Made by a program: the position numbers and the translations under genes
Source of the DNA: Ophiura sarsii
Taxonomy: Eukaryota > Echinodermata > Ophiuroidea > Amphilepidida > Ophiuridae
Reading direction: 5' to 3'
DNA length: 64,000 nt
Assembly (NCBI GenBank): GCA_035610835.1
Contig: CM069441.1
Coordinates: 106,141,606 to 106,205,605 of the forward strand
Shown: positions 47,531 to 58,000 of the stretch, piece by piece
How positions within the stretch are numbered: the stretch's first letter is position 1
Layout of the letters: the number at the start of each line of letters is the position of its first letter
The notes under the pieces: generated by a model
The model's database searches: none
Told to the model about the DNA's origin: nothing
The model's input: the letters and a program-made list of their open reading frames with translations, nothing else

Positions 47531-48122
47531 AGGCGACGGAAAAGAAACTCTGTTCTACGAGCCCGACCGACCCATTTTTTTACAAATTGGTTAAAGGTAG
47601 ATGTTCCGATTTTCAACTTGAAGTTTTCTATTCTACATGAAAGGTCATCCTTAAAAGAGTTGTATTCCAAAGTTTGAGTTGCATAACTCTAATGGTTCTT
47701 ATTTTAGACGCACAAGATGCCGTGAAATGTGCCCATTGAGTTGTACACAAACTATATTGGTGGTTAACTACCTTTCGCGGTAATTCGATGTTATTTCACC
47801 GATTTCTTCGTAATCATACTAATTTGGACCGTCAAATTTCAGTATGTTAATCAGAAAAATATGATATGAAAATCTCCATATGTTTGAGAAAAATCTGTGT
47901 TATGAAAATGTGATCGGGTCATCTACCTTTAACATATTTTTCACATGCAAATGAAAACCGACAATTTGTCTTTCTTTTTTGTTGCATGTCAAATTATGGC
48001 AATAATTTCAGAGATTAATTTTTTTTTTAAATGTTCATTTTGAAGGGGAAAAAGCCAAACCGTCCGACCCAACCCGCGAGGTCCGTTTGCCCGTAGAACA
48101 GGGTTTCCTTTTTTCGTCGCCT
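47531..48122. mobile_element. MITE with AGGCGACGRAAA ends
   Basis: Left AGGCGACGGAAAAGAAACTC and CTGTTCTACG, right CGTAGAACAGGG and TTTTTTCGTCGCCT, inverted. The flanking TT/TA does not settle the class. Confidence 0.75.
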
Positions 48123-48792
48123 TACGATAGTGAACTCTCAGGACTATACAGAATTTGACTATCACTTGTCACTTTATATGAAAATATGTAACTTTTCTTT
48201 AAACATATACACAATAATGATTTTTTTGTATCAGTCAATTATGTTCATCCGAGTATAATTGGACAAGGAACACAAGGCAGCACACATTAAATAATTATTT
48301 ACAATTCACCACATTGAATTGGTATTGATATCGATACCCAATCCAAGTGGCCTGTTTTCATATACCCTCATTTTCATCATTAAACGCACTCATTTCAAGA
48401 TTCACAACAATACATTAACGCATAAACTATAGATGATGTTGTCATCTATTTACAAATGGGACGCCCTCTGTTGTTTACAGTGAAGTTAATGCAGAACAAC
48501 ACATTTTGTCTGAAATGTGATAGCTTATAATATTTCTGTGTAAGTTTAAACACAATTTTGATCATAATTTGCTGTAAAACCAATATCTAGTTAGAAAACG
48601 CAATCTGGCCTATGTAAACTGAAGGAACTAGGGCATAATTCTGTTATACCTTACACACCTACATCGGTAGTATGCGTCGTTCTTAAAATCATGCACTATG
48701 AATACCTCTGTGAAGGGTATAACAGAATTACTCCGGAACTAATTGTTATCTCAAAATAACAGTGGAAGGGCGTCCCAAATGTGAGATCTATA

Positions 48793-49031
48793 TAAACTGG
48801 GCTCAAAAAGAAACTTATAATTTTTCACATCGTCATATCTTGTAAATCTGTCCATCAAAATGAACCAAATTGACACACAGGATTACTTCAATACTCTACT
48901 GTAATGACATGTCAATATCCAAACGGTTACCTTACTGACAGAACTGTGTTTCATTTTGGTTCATTTTGATGGACAGATTTTCAAGATATGAACATGTGAA
49001 AAATTATAAGTTTCTTTTTGAGCCCAGTTTA
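48793..49031. mobile_element. Palindromic TA-ended MITE
   Basis: TAAACTGGGCTCAAAAAG to CTTTTTGAGCCCAGTTTA. The arms extend through AAATTATAAGTTTC and, further in, TTTGATGGACAGATTTTC and its relative. Confidence 0.9.
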
Positions 49032-49206
49032 CGTTGCATGGGCAATATTGTGTTTGCTTTCCTGTTAATGGGGCGGAGAAAATGATAATGCCGACTGCAT
49101 TTACTATACTGGTCCATGAAAAGTAATTATGTCTATTTCTAAACCATTGGGAATGTAATCATTTTTAGTTATAATACAGTCTTAATTAAATACAGAAAGC
49201 AGAATT

Positions 49207-49389
49207 ACTCTAAAAGTGGTAATTTTCGTGATTTGCCGATTTTAAACTATTTTGTGTTTTTAAATTCGCTATTTATAGCTTCATCACACAGACCTATACA
49301 CTAAAGAAATATATTTGTGTGTTATTATTTTCTCAGTAGATCATTCGAGCGCAAAAATATATGTAGCGCGGACATTTCCACTTTTACAG
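49207..49389. mobile_element. TA-flanked MITE with TAAAAGTGG ends, copy 2
   Basis: CTAAAAGTGGTAATTTTCGTG to CATTTCCACTTTTACAG; matches the pattern at 16332-16508. Confidence 0.55.
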
Positions 49390-49540
49390 TAGTTTGGTCA
49401 AAGAGCAAGGTTTGCTTGTCATTGGATTTGTTTTCTTAAATTTTAAAACTTATGGGAAAAACCTTTTTGTTTTATATTGCAATAGCTTTTTCCAGGAGGA
49501 ATCCTCAGTGTAAACATAACAAATATAGTTACCTGGACCA

Positions 49541-49683
49541 ATTGCATTTTAGTTTGTGTTAACAGGAATTTGTGTTATCCAGTAATATTATTAAATGGTA
49601 AAATACAAGCCTTTGACTTGAATAACACTTTGTGTTAACAGGAATTTTGTGTTAACAGAGTTTGTGTTAACGAGGTTCTACTG
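49541..49683. mobile_element. TA-flanked MITE, family G copy 3, left end lost
   Basis: AGTTTGTGTTAACAGGAATT through GTGTTAACGAGGTTCTACTG, then TA. Confidence 0.75.
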
Positions 49684-50018
49684 TAATAGTATGCCAAGAT
49701 CCAATGGGGAATTTATCCAACCATACAGTTATGGTTAATCATCTTCATGAAAATGTGACCCCTTTAGTGAACTTTGACCTGTTTTGATTATATAACTCAA
49801 GAATAGAACATCGGATAAATGCAACACTACCCTTGTTCTGAATCCTTGTGACATAAAGGATATTGATGTACATGTATAGCCTTACTCTTTACCAAGTGGA
49901 AAACTTGTGAAATACGGTAATAAGTTCATGACTTCCACCTTCCAACTCTCCTTCTAAAATGTTGAAGTAACTGATCAGAAGACAAATCCACTGAAAAACA
50001 TTTTTTTATTCTCCACAG

Positions 50019-50116
50019 TAATACCAAGGGGCAAAGTCAGCAAGTTAGCAACTGTTGACGTTGATGATGCTCAATCCACCAGTTATGTAAATTTATTGGT
50101 GATAGAAATTTTGTAA
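50019..50116 (+). CDS. Unassigned terminal exon candidate (phase 1 start)
   Basis: A strong acceptor TTTTTTTATTCTCCACAG precedes it. After two split-codon bases the frame reads IPRGKVSKLATVDVDDAQST and then SYVNLLVIEIL before TAA at 50114-50116. The part up to about SY reads like genuine coding sequence. The family is unknown. It shares splice phase with the candidate at 41605 and the pattern GK-V-(V/A)TV-DV. Its 3' half is the seed of the adjacent 178-bp array. Confidence 0.45.
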
Positions 50117-50830
50117 TTATAATAATACCACTGATTTGTTGACGCTTATGTTCAATCCACCAGTTATTTAAATTGATTGGTGATAGAAACTTTATAATTA
50201 TAATAATACCACAGTCTGATATGTTGACGCTTAGGTGGTGTATGGTAGTGAAATTATTGTTGCTAACAATAAAATTAAGAAATACACAATGAACTTATAA
50301 TAATACCACTGATTTGTTGACGCTTATGTTCAATCCACCAGTTATTTAAATTGATTGGTGATAGAAACTTTATAATTATAATAATACCACAGTCTGATAT
50401 GTTGACGCTTAGGTGGTGTATGGTAGTGAAATTATTGTTGCTAACAATAAAATTAAGAAATACACAATGAACTTATAATAATACCACTGATTTGTTGACG
50501 CTTATGTTCAATCCACCAGTTATTTAAATTGATTGGTGATAGAAACTTTATAATTATAATAATACCACAGTCTGATATGTTGACGCTTAGGTGGTGTATG
50601 GTAGTGAAATTATTGTTGCTAACAATAAAATTAAGAAATACACAATGAACTTATAATAATACCACTGATTTGTTGACGCTTATGTTCAATCCACCAGTTA
50701 TTTAAATTGATTGGCGATAGAAACTTTATAATTATAATAATACCACAGTCTGATTTGTTGACGCTTAGGTGGTGTATGGTAGTGAAATTATTGTTGCTAA
50801 CAATAAAATTAAGAAATACACAATGAACAT
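50053..50830. repeat. 178-bp tandem array, four full copies plus a diverged founder
   Basis: CAATCCACCAGTTAT recurs at about 50072, 50154, 50332, 50510 and 50687. The last four are 178 bp apart and nearly identical. The founder overlaps the exon candidate at 50019-50116. Confidence 0.93.
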
Positions 50831-51140
50831 GCAACCATTCAAATACCACACTATAGACTAAAATAAGTCTACTTTGATGTTTACATAATTGTGCGAGTGA
50901 GCGACTTCCAAGTGTCAGTATATTTATAAATATAATATGACACGGCATTCAAAAGAAAAAAGAACATAATACACAACTTCACAAGTGACAATGTCAACAG
51001 ATCAGATACACATTCATCAATAAGTCTATTAAAGTGTTCAATAATTAATATGTACATTTACATTATATAGTACAGTTGAGTTGACATTCTATTAAGTCAA
51101 AACATATGTAGTTTTACCTTAATTTACACACATTTACATT

Positions 51141-51318
51141 CAGGTCTCAAAATAAGAAATGAAGAGGGCATGCAATTCAAGGCAATTTGAAAGGGGCACC
51201 AACTTTCTCCAAGGCAATTATGTACTTTTGAATGGAGTGAAAACAGCCAGAAATTGAGGCAACTAGGTAGGGCATTGAAGGCAATTGCCTCCGATGCCTA
51301 TAATTAATTGGAGCCCTA
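51141..51318. mobile_element. hAT MITE, family E copy 3
   Basis: CAGGTCTCAAAATAAG through TACTTTTGAATGGAGTGAAA to ATTGGAGCCCTA; a decayed right end and no clear target duplication. Confidence 0.75.
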
Positions 51319-51805
51319 TTCATTTCCGTTCACATTACCCCCATCTCTCCATGCATACACAGTGAACTTGATAGGGTACGTTAATAAATCCATGGTTGCA
51401 ATGGTAAGTATGTAGCCTGTTGCTACATTGTATCCTTCATGAAGACAAATTAGAAGATTCGCTTAATATTTTGAATATAACTTCAGAAGGCATGAAACAA
51501 AAATAGAATTAACATGGTAGGCAAACCACAAGTTATACACTTTCTGTGATATAACCAGTAGACACACATAATCCCAAAATGAGTAAAGCCTATAGTCTAT
51601 TTCACTTCCTCTTGACAGGGATGTAAATTTACAGGCATAACATTACCCATATGCGTACTATGTATTTTCCATCCTTTGTGTGCGTTAACGCCAGCGCCTT
51701 CTGTAGATACGGGTGATTCTGTACTGCGATAAGTGAATGCTGCAGTGATGTCACTCGCATGAAAGTAAAATCAACTATAAACATAGTGAAACAAATATCC
51801 CCTAA

Positions 51806-52536
51806 GGGAGTGTTCATAAATACTTTGGTGGGGGGGGTTGGAAAATATGAGGGGGGGGGGGGCCAACCCAAAAAAAGGTTCTTAAAAGGGGGGGTCAGGG
51901 AAAAAAGTGCTTGTATAGGGGGGGGGTCCAAAAAAAAAGGTTGGTATTGTTTACAGCCAAAATGTATCTCAATCGTGACAAAAATAGGTGTAAAGTCAAA
52001 AAAATTCGCGCGCTACGCGCGCGTATCTTGACTCATAACAATCTTGTTGGTTCATTTTATTTCCCGCCCCCCCCCAATATCAATAACCTATATAGCTACG
52101 CCACTGGAGCCTAAAACATTTGAAGATGAAGAGGATACAGATAAAGAAGAAGAGGAGGACATACATGTACCACAGCGATCACGAGTGTCGGGCAGGATTA
52201 TAAAGAAGAAGACCTACACTGATTTTGTTTGACTTTTCAATTGTGTTATATTTGTATATATCTTTAATAAATAGTTTGATATAACCCACCTACCATAATA
52301 AAAGTGATTGTGACTATGTCTATAGGTTTATATAGAATGTTGTTATTGTTTCTGTTATATAACGTGAACAGACGGGGGGGGGGGGGGGGGGGTCAACACA
52401 AAAAAAGGTTCTTGAAAGGGGGGGTCAAGAAAAAAACCCACCCTATTTGGGGGGGGGGGGGGGTCAACAAAAAAAAGATGTCCATGGCTCAATTGTTTCC
52501 AACCCCCCCCCCACCAAAGTATTTATGAACACTCCC
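51806..52536. mobile_element. PIF/Harbinger-like element with an enclosed gene fragment
   Basis: Ends GGGAGTGTTCATAAATACTT and AAGTATTTATGAACACTCCC, inverted for about 30 bp, flanked by TAA on both sides. Near each end sits a GGGG-rich block with AAAAAAAGGTTCTT. The middle holds a hAT end (GCTACGCCACTG at 52095-52106) and an acidic ORF with stop and AATAAA. Confidence 0.85.
52107..52232 (+). pseudogene. Captured acidic terminal-exon fragment inside a Harbinger-like element
   Basis: The frame reads EPKTFEDEEDTDKEEEED, then VPQRSRVSGRIIKKKTYTDF-V and stops at 52230-52232. AATAAA follows near 52267. The acidic run plus basic tail resembles the C-terminus of a nuclear protein, but I cannot name it. 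No acceptor fits its left edge, which abuts the hAT terminus, so a captured or broken fragment is likely. Confidence 0.4.
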
Positions 52537-52781
52537 TAACTATACCTACTCTGTGGCTTGTCAGATTTGTCAAAGGGACATACGCCCAATACCATTTTAT
52601 CCAGCAGGCCCCCGACACAACATTTCCCCATTATTTGAACAGACTATAACACTATTGACTTGATCCATTGACAAGGTGTAGGATATTCCCTTATTTCCTT
52701 TATAAATGTCTTTGTAAAAGAGGAATCATTGAAAGGTAGAGCCTTCAGTTCAGTCACTGGTTTTACATATTATTTCTCTAG

Positions 52782-52862
52782 CTTGAAGTAAGAGAACGGG
52801 CTGTAAAGATGCTTTACAGTGAAACTAAGTTTGAAAACTCTGGACCTGTTCCAACAGTAACA
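52782..52862 (+). CDS. Unassigned internal exon candidate
   Basis: Acceptor ATTATTTCTCTAG and donor ACA|GTAAGT bound 27 codons, phase 0-0, reading LEVRERAVKMLYSETKFENS then GPVPTVT. Both splice sites are strong and the composition is protein-like. The family is unknown; it may belong with the exon at 54239. Confidence 0.5.
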
Positions 52863-53103
52863 GTAAGTACATTATTGTATATCATGCCTTTTTAGACTTC
52901 TTCATTCAACCCACTTAAAAAAATACACTCCAAAACAGTCTTACAATCATCTTAAACAGTCATAATCAAAATAATAATTTCCAAATAAATAACAATGCTC
53001 AGACATTTCCCAAGGAATGGATCAAAGGAGCTTGGTGATAGGTTAACATTTACAGAACCCAAAATGCCCCTAAGGTGCTAAGTAAATCTTTCCAGCCCAC
53101 TCA

Positions 53104-53953
53104 TTGGAATTCATATCTACTCCTACATTTATTCTACAACCTTTTGAATACAGCAGACACCGCATACTTCTTTGTAAATGTGCAGAATTTAGTCACATGT
53201 GCTTTCCACTAATCCAAATGGAGTTATGCAGAAAGTGTCGAGAATCCACTGTTTCTGAAAATTTGTTTTTGGAAAATCTTTGCAAGAATTACTTCCTGTA
53301 GAAACAGCAACCTTCCTCATTAACACTTAAGTTAATGGGATACAGTGGGTCTCCTTCAATTGTTAAACAACAGTAGTCAATCTTGACAATAGTTGGCAGA
53401 ACTGCACTCTCTCTTGAGGACAAAACTAGCAAATCTCTAAACAGTCTGGGCCAAAAGTCGTCCGGATTCGAAAAACTGTTTGAGGATTTTGTTGTGTTAT
53501 CAGTCCAAGAAAATGAGAGAAATCTAACCTGTTCTAAGATATATAGAACAATCATGTCAATATTGATAGAACCCACCAAGGTCTGCAGCATTCGGTGATA
53601 TGACATCCAAAATCAGGAGATAATCTGCAGTCAAATACAACAACATCTGCATGGCAGTCAAAGAAGTAGACATAATAATCTTTTCTCAATGTACAATCAC
53701 ACTTTTTAGAAAGTTATTGAAAAAAGCAACACAGTGGTATGATGTCATTCATGTTGTGATAAACCTTTAATACTGTGCTGTGTTGAAGCCAATTTATTGG
53801 CTGTTGCTGCCCGAAATATAGTTCCATCACCACTCCCAAGTTATTTTCAGATATCGTGTTTGCTGACAATCGTAGGTAGACATCATCAATGGTATCAAAA
53901 TTGTAGTTGATTATTTGAATCGTTTTATATTGGTGCTGTACCCTGAGGGGGAA
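53104..53953. pseudogene. Decayed coding-like tract, strand uncertain
   Basis: Plus frame from 53104 to 53598 has only two stops (both TAG) in 165 codons, with CKCAEFSHMC, CRKC and GFEKLFEDFVVLS. Minus frames from 53953 are open too: VQHQYKTIQIINYNFDT, then past one TAA into a Cys-rich stretch (YYVYFFDCHADVVVFDC), then a shifted frame to 53289. A good minus acceptor (TTTTTCCCCCTCAG) precedes 53953. It looks like old coding DNA, host gene or transposon, that I cannot identify. Confidence 0.35.
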
Positions 53954-54238
53954 AAAGAGAAACATTTAAACAATGAAAATGTGTGACTAGTGACTACAAA
54001 TGACATAGAAATTGCTCAATGATTTATGATAATTCTAATACATAATTATTTGGGTTATTTGTGACGGGATAATTACCCAAATGGACATTTTTCTTGTTCC
54101 CTTAAAACTTTTTGCTCATTCACCTTGATTAAAAATGACACCAATTCGTAACAACATTGTTGCATGCTCATTAGCTTTAATTGTTAAATGCATAGACAGC
54201 TATTGATTGAAGTTTTGTTGCTGCTGTCAACAACACAG

Positions 54239-54386
54239 GAAGTGGTCTATAAACAAGTTGTTCAGGGATGAGTCTGTGGATCAGCAGAAGTTGGACAACA
54301 GGGTCAAAACAGGAGAGGACCCAGAGACTACCATGCTGATGGTTGTGTTGATTTTGAATTGTATGATGAGGCTGCATCATGATGAA
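54239..54386 (+). CDS. Unassigned internal exon candidate
   Basis: Acceptor CAACAACACAG (or four bases later at GGAAG) and donor GAA|GTAAGT bound 48-49 codons: WSINKLFRDESVDQQKLDNR, VKTGEDPETT, then MLMVVLILNCMMRLHHDE. Amphipathic and helix-like. No family recognised. Plus strand, so convergent with TMEM248, whose stop is about 500 bp to the right. Confidence 0.5.
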
Positions 54387-54888
54387 GTAAGTAGGAATGA
54401 TTTTTGCACCATTGTGCAGCCTGAATTGCTGATAGCTTCAGTTTGCTGACTTTGCCTCCTTATCCCGGCATGCCATTATAAAGTCTCAGCCCCTACAGCC
54501 ATGTCCAAAAGAAATATATCCCACTGCATATAGGGGGATGAACAGAACGAGACATATCAGTTCTGGCAATCTATACACACATTCTAACAAGTGTTTAGGA
54601 ATGATGTAAGGCGCATCTCTCCCTCATAAGTGATAATTAGAATACTACTCTTTTGGTCAAACTGGCTCATAGTGTTGAGTGAATAAATATTCAATACATC
54701 TTGTGAGTAGAAATCATTTCTTAACCCATTCGGGTGGTTTGTAGCAATAAAGCTAACAGGGGGAAACAGGACAAATAATGACACAAAAAATGGGGATGTG
54801 CTTTGCATGATTGCACAATGAGGAATAGAGAAGGTGGGGGGTTGGGGGGGGGGGGGGTGTCCACCTGCTTTTGTTGGATTTGGGGTGG

Positions 54889-55068
54889 TTAGGGTTTACC
54901 AGACATTTGTGATGAGCATACCTTTTTCTCTGATGCATTTATGATGTGTAGTACCCTTTGTTTTCCTGGTGGTCCTTTGAGTAAGGCATAGCACACCCAT
55001 GTTATCACCATAACAAACAAGAAATAGCTGGTATACATTAGGTGTAAGTTGATAATAGACCTTTCTGC
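54889..55068 (-). CDS. TMEM248: TMEM248 last exon (C-terminal transmembrane helix)
   Basis: Acceptor TTTGTTTATACAG. INLHLMYTSYFLFVMVIT and CYALLKGPPGK give near-identity to the family over the second membrane span; the tail ends SQMSGKP at TAG/TGA near 54889. Confidence 0.93.
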   Translation of the reverse strand, partial: AERSIINLHLMYTSYFLFVMVITWVCYALLKGPPGKQRVLHIINASEKKVCSSQMSGKP

Positions 55069-58000
55069 CTGTATAAACAAAAAATATTATAGGGATATGC
55101 ATGTATGTTTAGTAGGGGTTAAAAAAAAATCGCACGGTCAAAATTTTTCGCACGGTTACAAAATTGCGTCATTTTCTTTCTTTCCCTTTCTTCTTTTCTT
55201 TCTTTCCCCTTTTTTTCTCCTTTTCCTTTTTCTTTTTCCTCCCTTTTTCCTTTCTCTCTCTCTTTTCTTTCCCTTTCCCCCTTCTTTTCCTCTTTTCCCT
55301 TCCCCCATTTTTCCCGGTGGGTAGGTTTGAATTTCCTGCTGAGCACCTTCAGGGGGGGCACTGTGCCCCCCCTGCCCCCCGGCTGTTACGCCACTGACAT
55401 AAAGGGTTCAACAAAAGAAAGTATACCACTTTGTTAATGTCATTTTGAGTAACTTTCAATTTGTTTTTGTCCAAACAGGCTAGATAGGCATTTAGATGAA
55501 TCTTTTAGGCATAATTTGATACCAAATTTGCCCCCTAACAACAAAGATAAACCATAATTCGCACCATTTAAAGGAAAATATCCCATTTTCAAAAGTCGCA
55601 TTTCCAATACACAGCACGAGAAGAATAGGCCAATTGTCAACACACACATATGCCGTATTTATCCCGTCCTGATCACCGCGCATCCCAGCTAACCATATTA
55701 CGTTGTTAGAACGTCGTGGCAAGGTTTCACTTTCGTTCTTGGAACGTTATGATTAAAAGTTCAAAGAACGTTGTGAACGTGATCCAACGTTAGGAGAACG
55801 TTTATTTGTCGACACATTTTTACGTTGTATGAACGTTAGTCATGAACGTTTTCACAACGTTATCACAACGTCCTAAACGTTTAAAACACTTTCTTGAAAT
55901 TCTGTTAGTTATACCATTACGTCCAAATGACGTTTTTATACTGTCTTTATTACGTTATCGGAACGTCGTGACAACGTTCATGGAACGTTGCGATCCAACG
56001 TTAGAAGAACGTTTATTTGTCGACACATTTTTACGTTGTTTGAACGTTAGTAATGAACGTTTTCACAACGTTATAACAACGTCCCAAACGTTTAAAAAAC
56101 TTCTGTTAGTTATACCATTACGTCCAAATGACGTTTTTATAACCTATTTATTACGTTGTTGGAACGTCGTGACAACGTTTCACTTTCGTTCTTGGAACGT
56201 TATGATTAAACGTTCAAAGAACGTTTATTTGTCGACACATTTTTATGTTGTATGAACGTTAGTCTTGAACGTTTTCACAACGTTATCCCAAACGTGTAAA
56301 AAACTTTCATCAAATTCGGTTAGTTACACCATGGCAACCAGGGAATGGTAGTGGTATTATTATAGAGGGATGGGGCGGGCATTGACCTTTTCATGTGTAC
56401 TATGTTCTTGCTCAATGTATGGCATTAGTGAACAATGACTTGCCTTTAGCTATACATATGAGAACTTACGTATACAGATCAAAATGCTTTCTATGGTGTT
56501 AAAAGCTGTTAAATGTATGTATCGACTTAAATTTAAAAAAAAAATAGGTTTAAATAAATAAAAGTTGCAAATTAGCTCATTACCATAATTTAAAGGTTAC
56601 AAACGAGCACCGGTGCTAATTTTTGTACCATTGAAATTATGCTAATGAGCTATTTCCACAATTTACTCGACTCATGTAAGGCCAGGTAAAATATGCAAAT
56701 TAGCGATTACAGCCCAGGTAACATAATTTGGTTGTGTAAACGTTATATGAACGTTATATGAACGTCGTGATGAAGCCAGATTCTTTTCAAGCTTAAAAGA
56801 CATAAATAAATATATTCCACATAAATTATACAGGTATTTTGTCATGAGTTCAAGTTCTATACTCTTTTTCCATGTGCAATACCCACGAGGAACGAATTCG
56901 ATTCAAACTTTAACGGATTTACACGCTTAGAAAAGAGCATATTGCGCTTCTTACAAGTTCGTAATCATAGTTGTAATTAATGCAAATTGGACCAAGCCGA
57001 TTTTGCTTCCTCATGTTTGCTGAAGCATATCTCCCGTTCTAAATAACCAATTGGAACGCAATAAAATGCAAATGAAAGCTTATTTACTCAGCTTTCATAA
57101 TACATCAAGATTAGACCCGTGTGTTCCTGTCCTTTTAAGATATCTTATGTGCCCAGAGTGTTAACATTTTTTGGGTCACCCTGTATACGCCTAGATTAGT
57201 ACATCAAACTTGTAATGCCAAATTGTTTTGTATTAAAATTTTGATTCGTAATAAACCTTTTTAAATAAAATGTATTTCATTATTTAATTAGTCCATGGAA
57301 ATGTGAGCAAAATGTTAAGTTCTAGTTTGGTTGCACTTAGGTTGTGGTTAGGTTGTCATTAAAACGTTTCTACAACGTTATTATAACGTTGCGGTTTGGG
57401 TGTGATTTGGTTGTTTTAGGTTGGTCAATGGAAACGTGAGCAAAAAGTTCTCTGAACGTTGCAGTTAAGTTCTAGTTTGGTTGCGCTTAGGTTGTGGTTA
57501 GGTTGTCATTAAAACGTTTCTACAACGTTATTATAACGTTGCGGTTTGGGTGTGATTTGGTTGTTTTAGGTTGGTCCATGGAAACGTGAGCAAAACGTTC
57601 TCTGAACGTTGCAGTTAAGTTCTAGTTTGGTTGCACTTAGGTTGTGGTTAGGTTGTCATTAAAACGTTTCTACAACGTTATTATAACGTTGCGGTTTGGG
57701 TGTGATTTGGTTGTTTTAGGTTGGTCCGTTGAAACGTGAGCAAAACGTTCTCTGAACGTTGCAGTTAAGTTATAGTTTGGTTGCACTTAGGTTGTGGTTA
57801 GGTTGTCATTAAAACGTTTCTACAACGTTATATATAACGTTGCGGTTTGGGTGTGATTTGGTTGTTTTAGGTTGGTCCGTTGAAACGTGAGCAAAACGTT
57901 CTCTGAACGTTGCAGTTAAGTTCTAGTTTGGTTGCACTTAGGTTGTGGTTAGGTTGTCATTACAACGTTTCTACAACGTTATATATAACGTTGCGGTTTG

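Noticed and set aside
55119..55397. ORFs on both strands at 55.1-55.4 kb
   Set aside because: Same low-complexity tract in a truncated copy of the same MITE.
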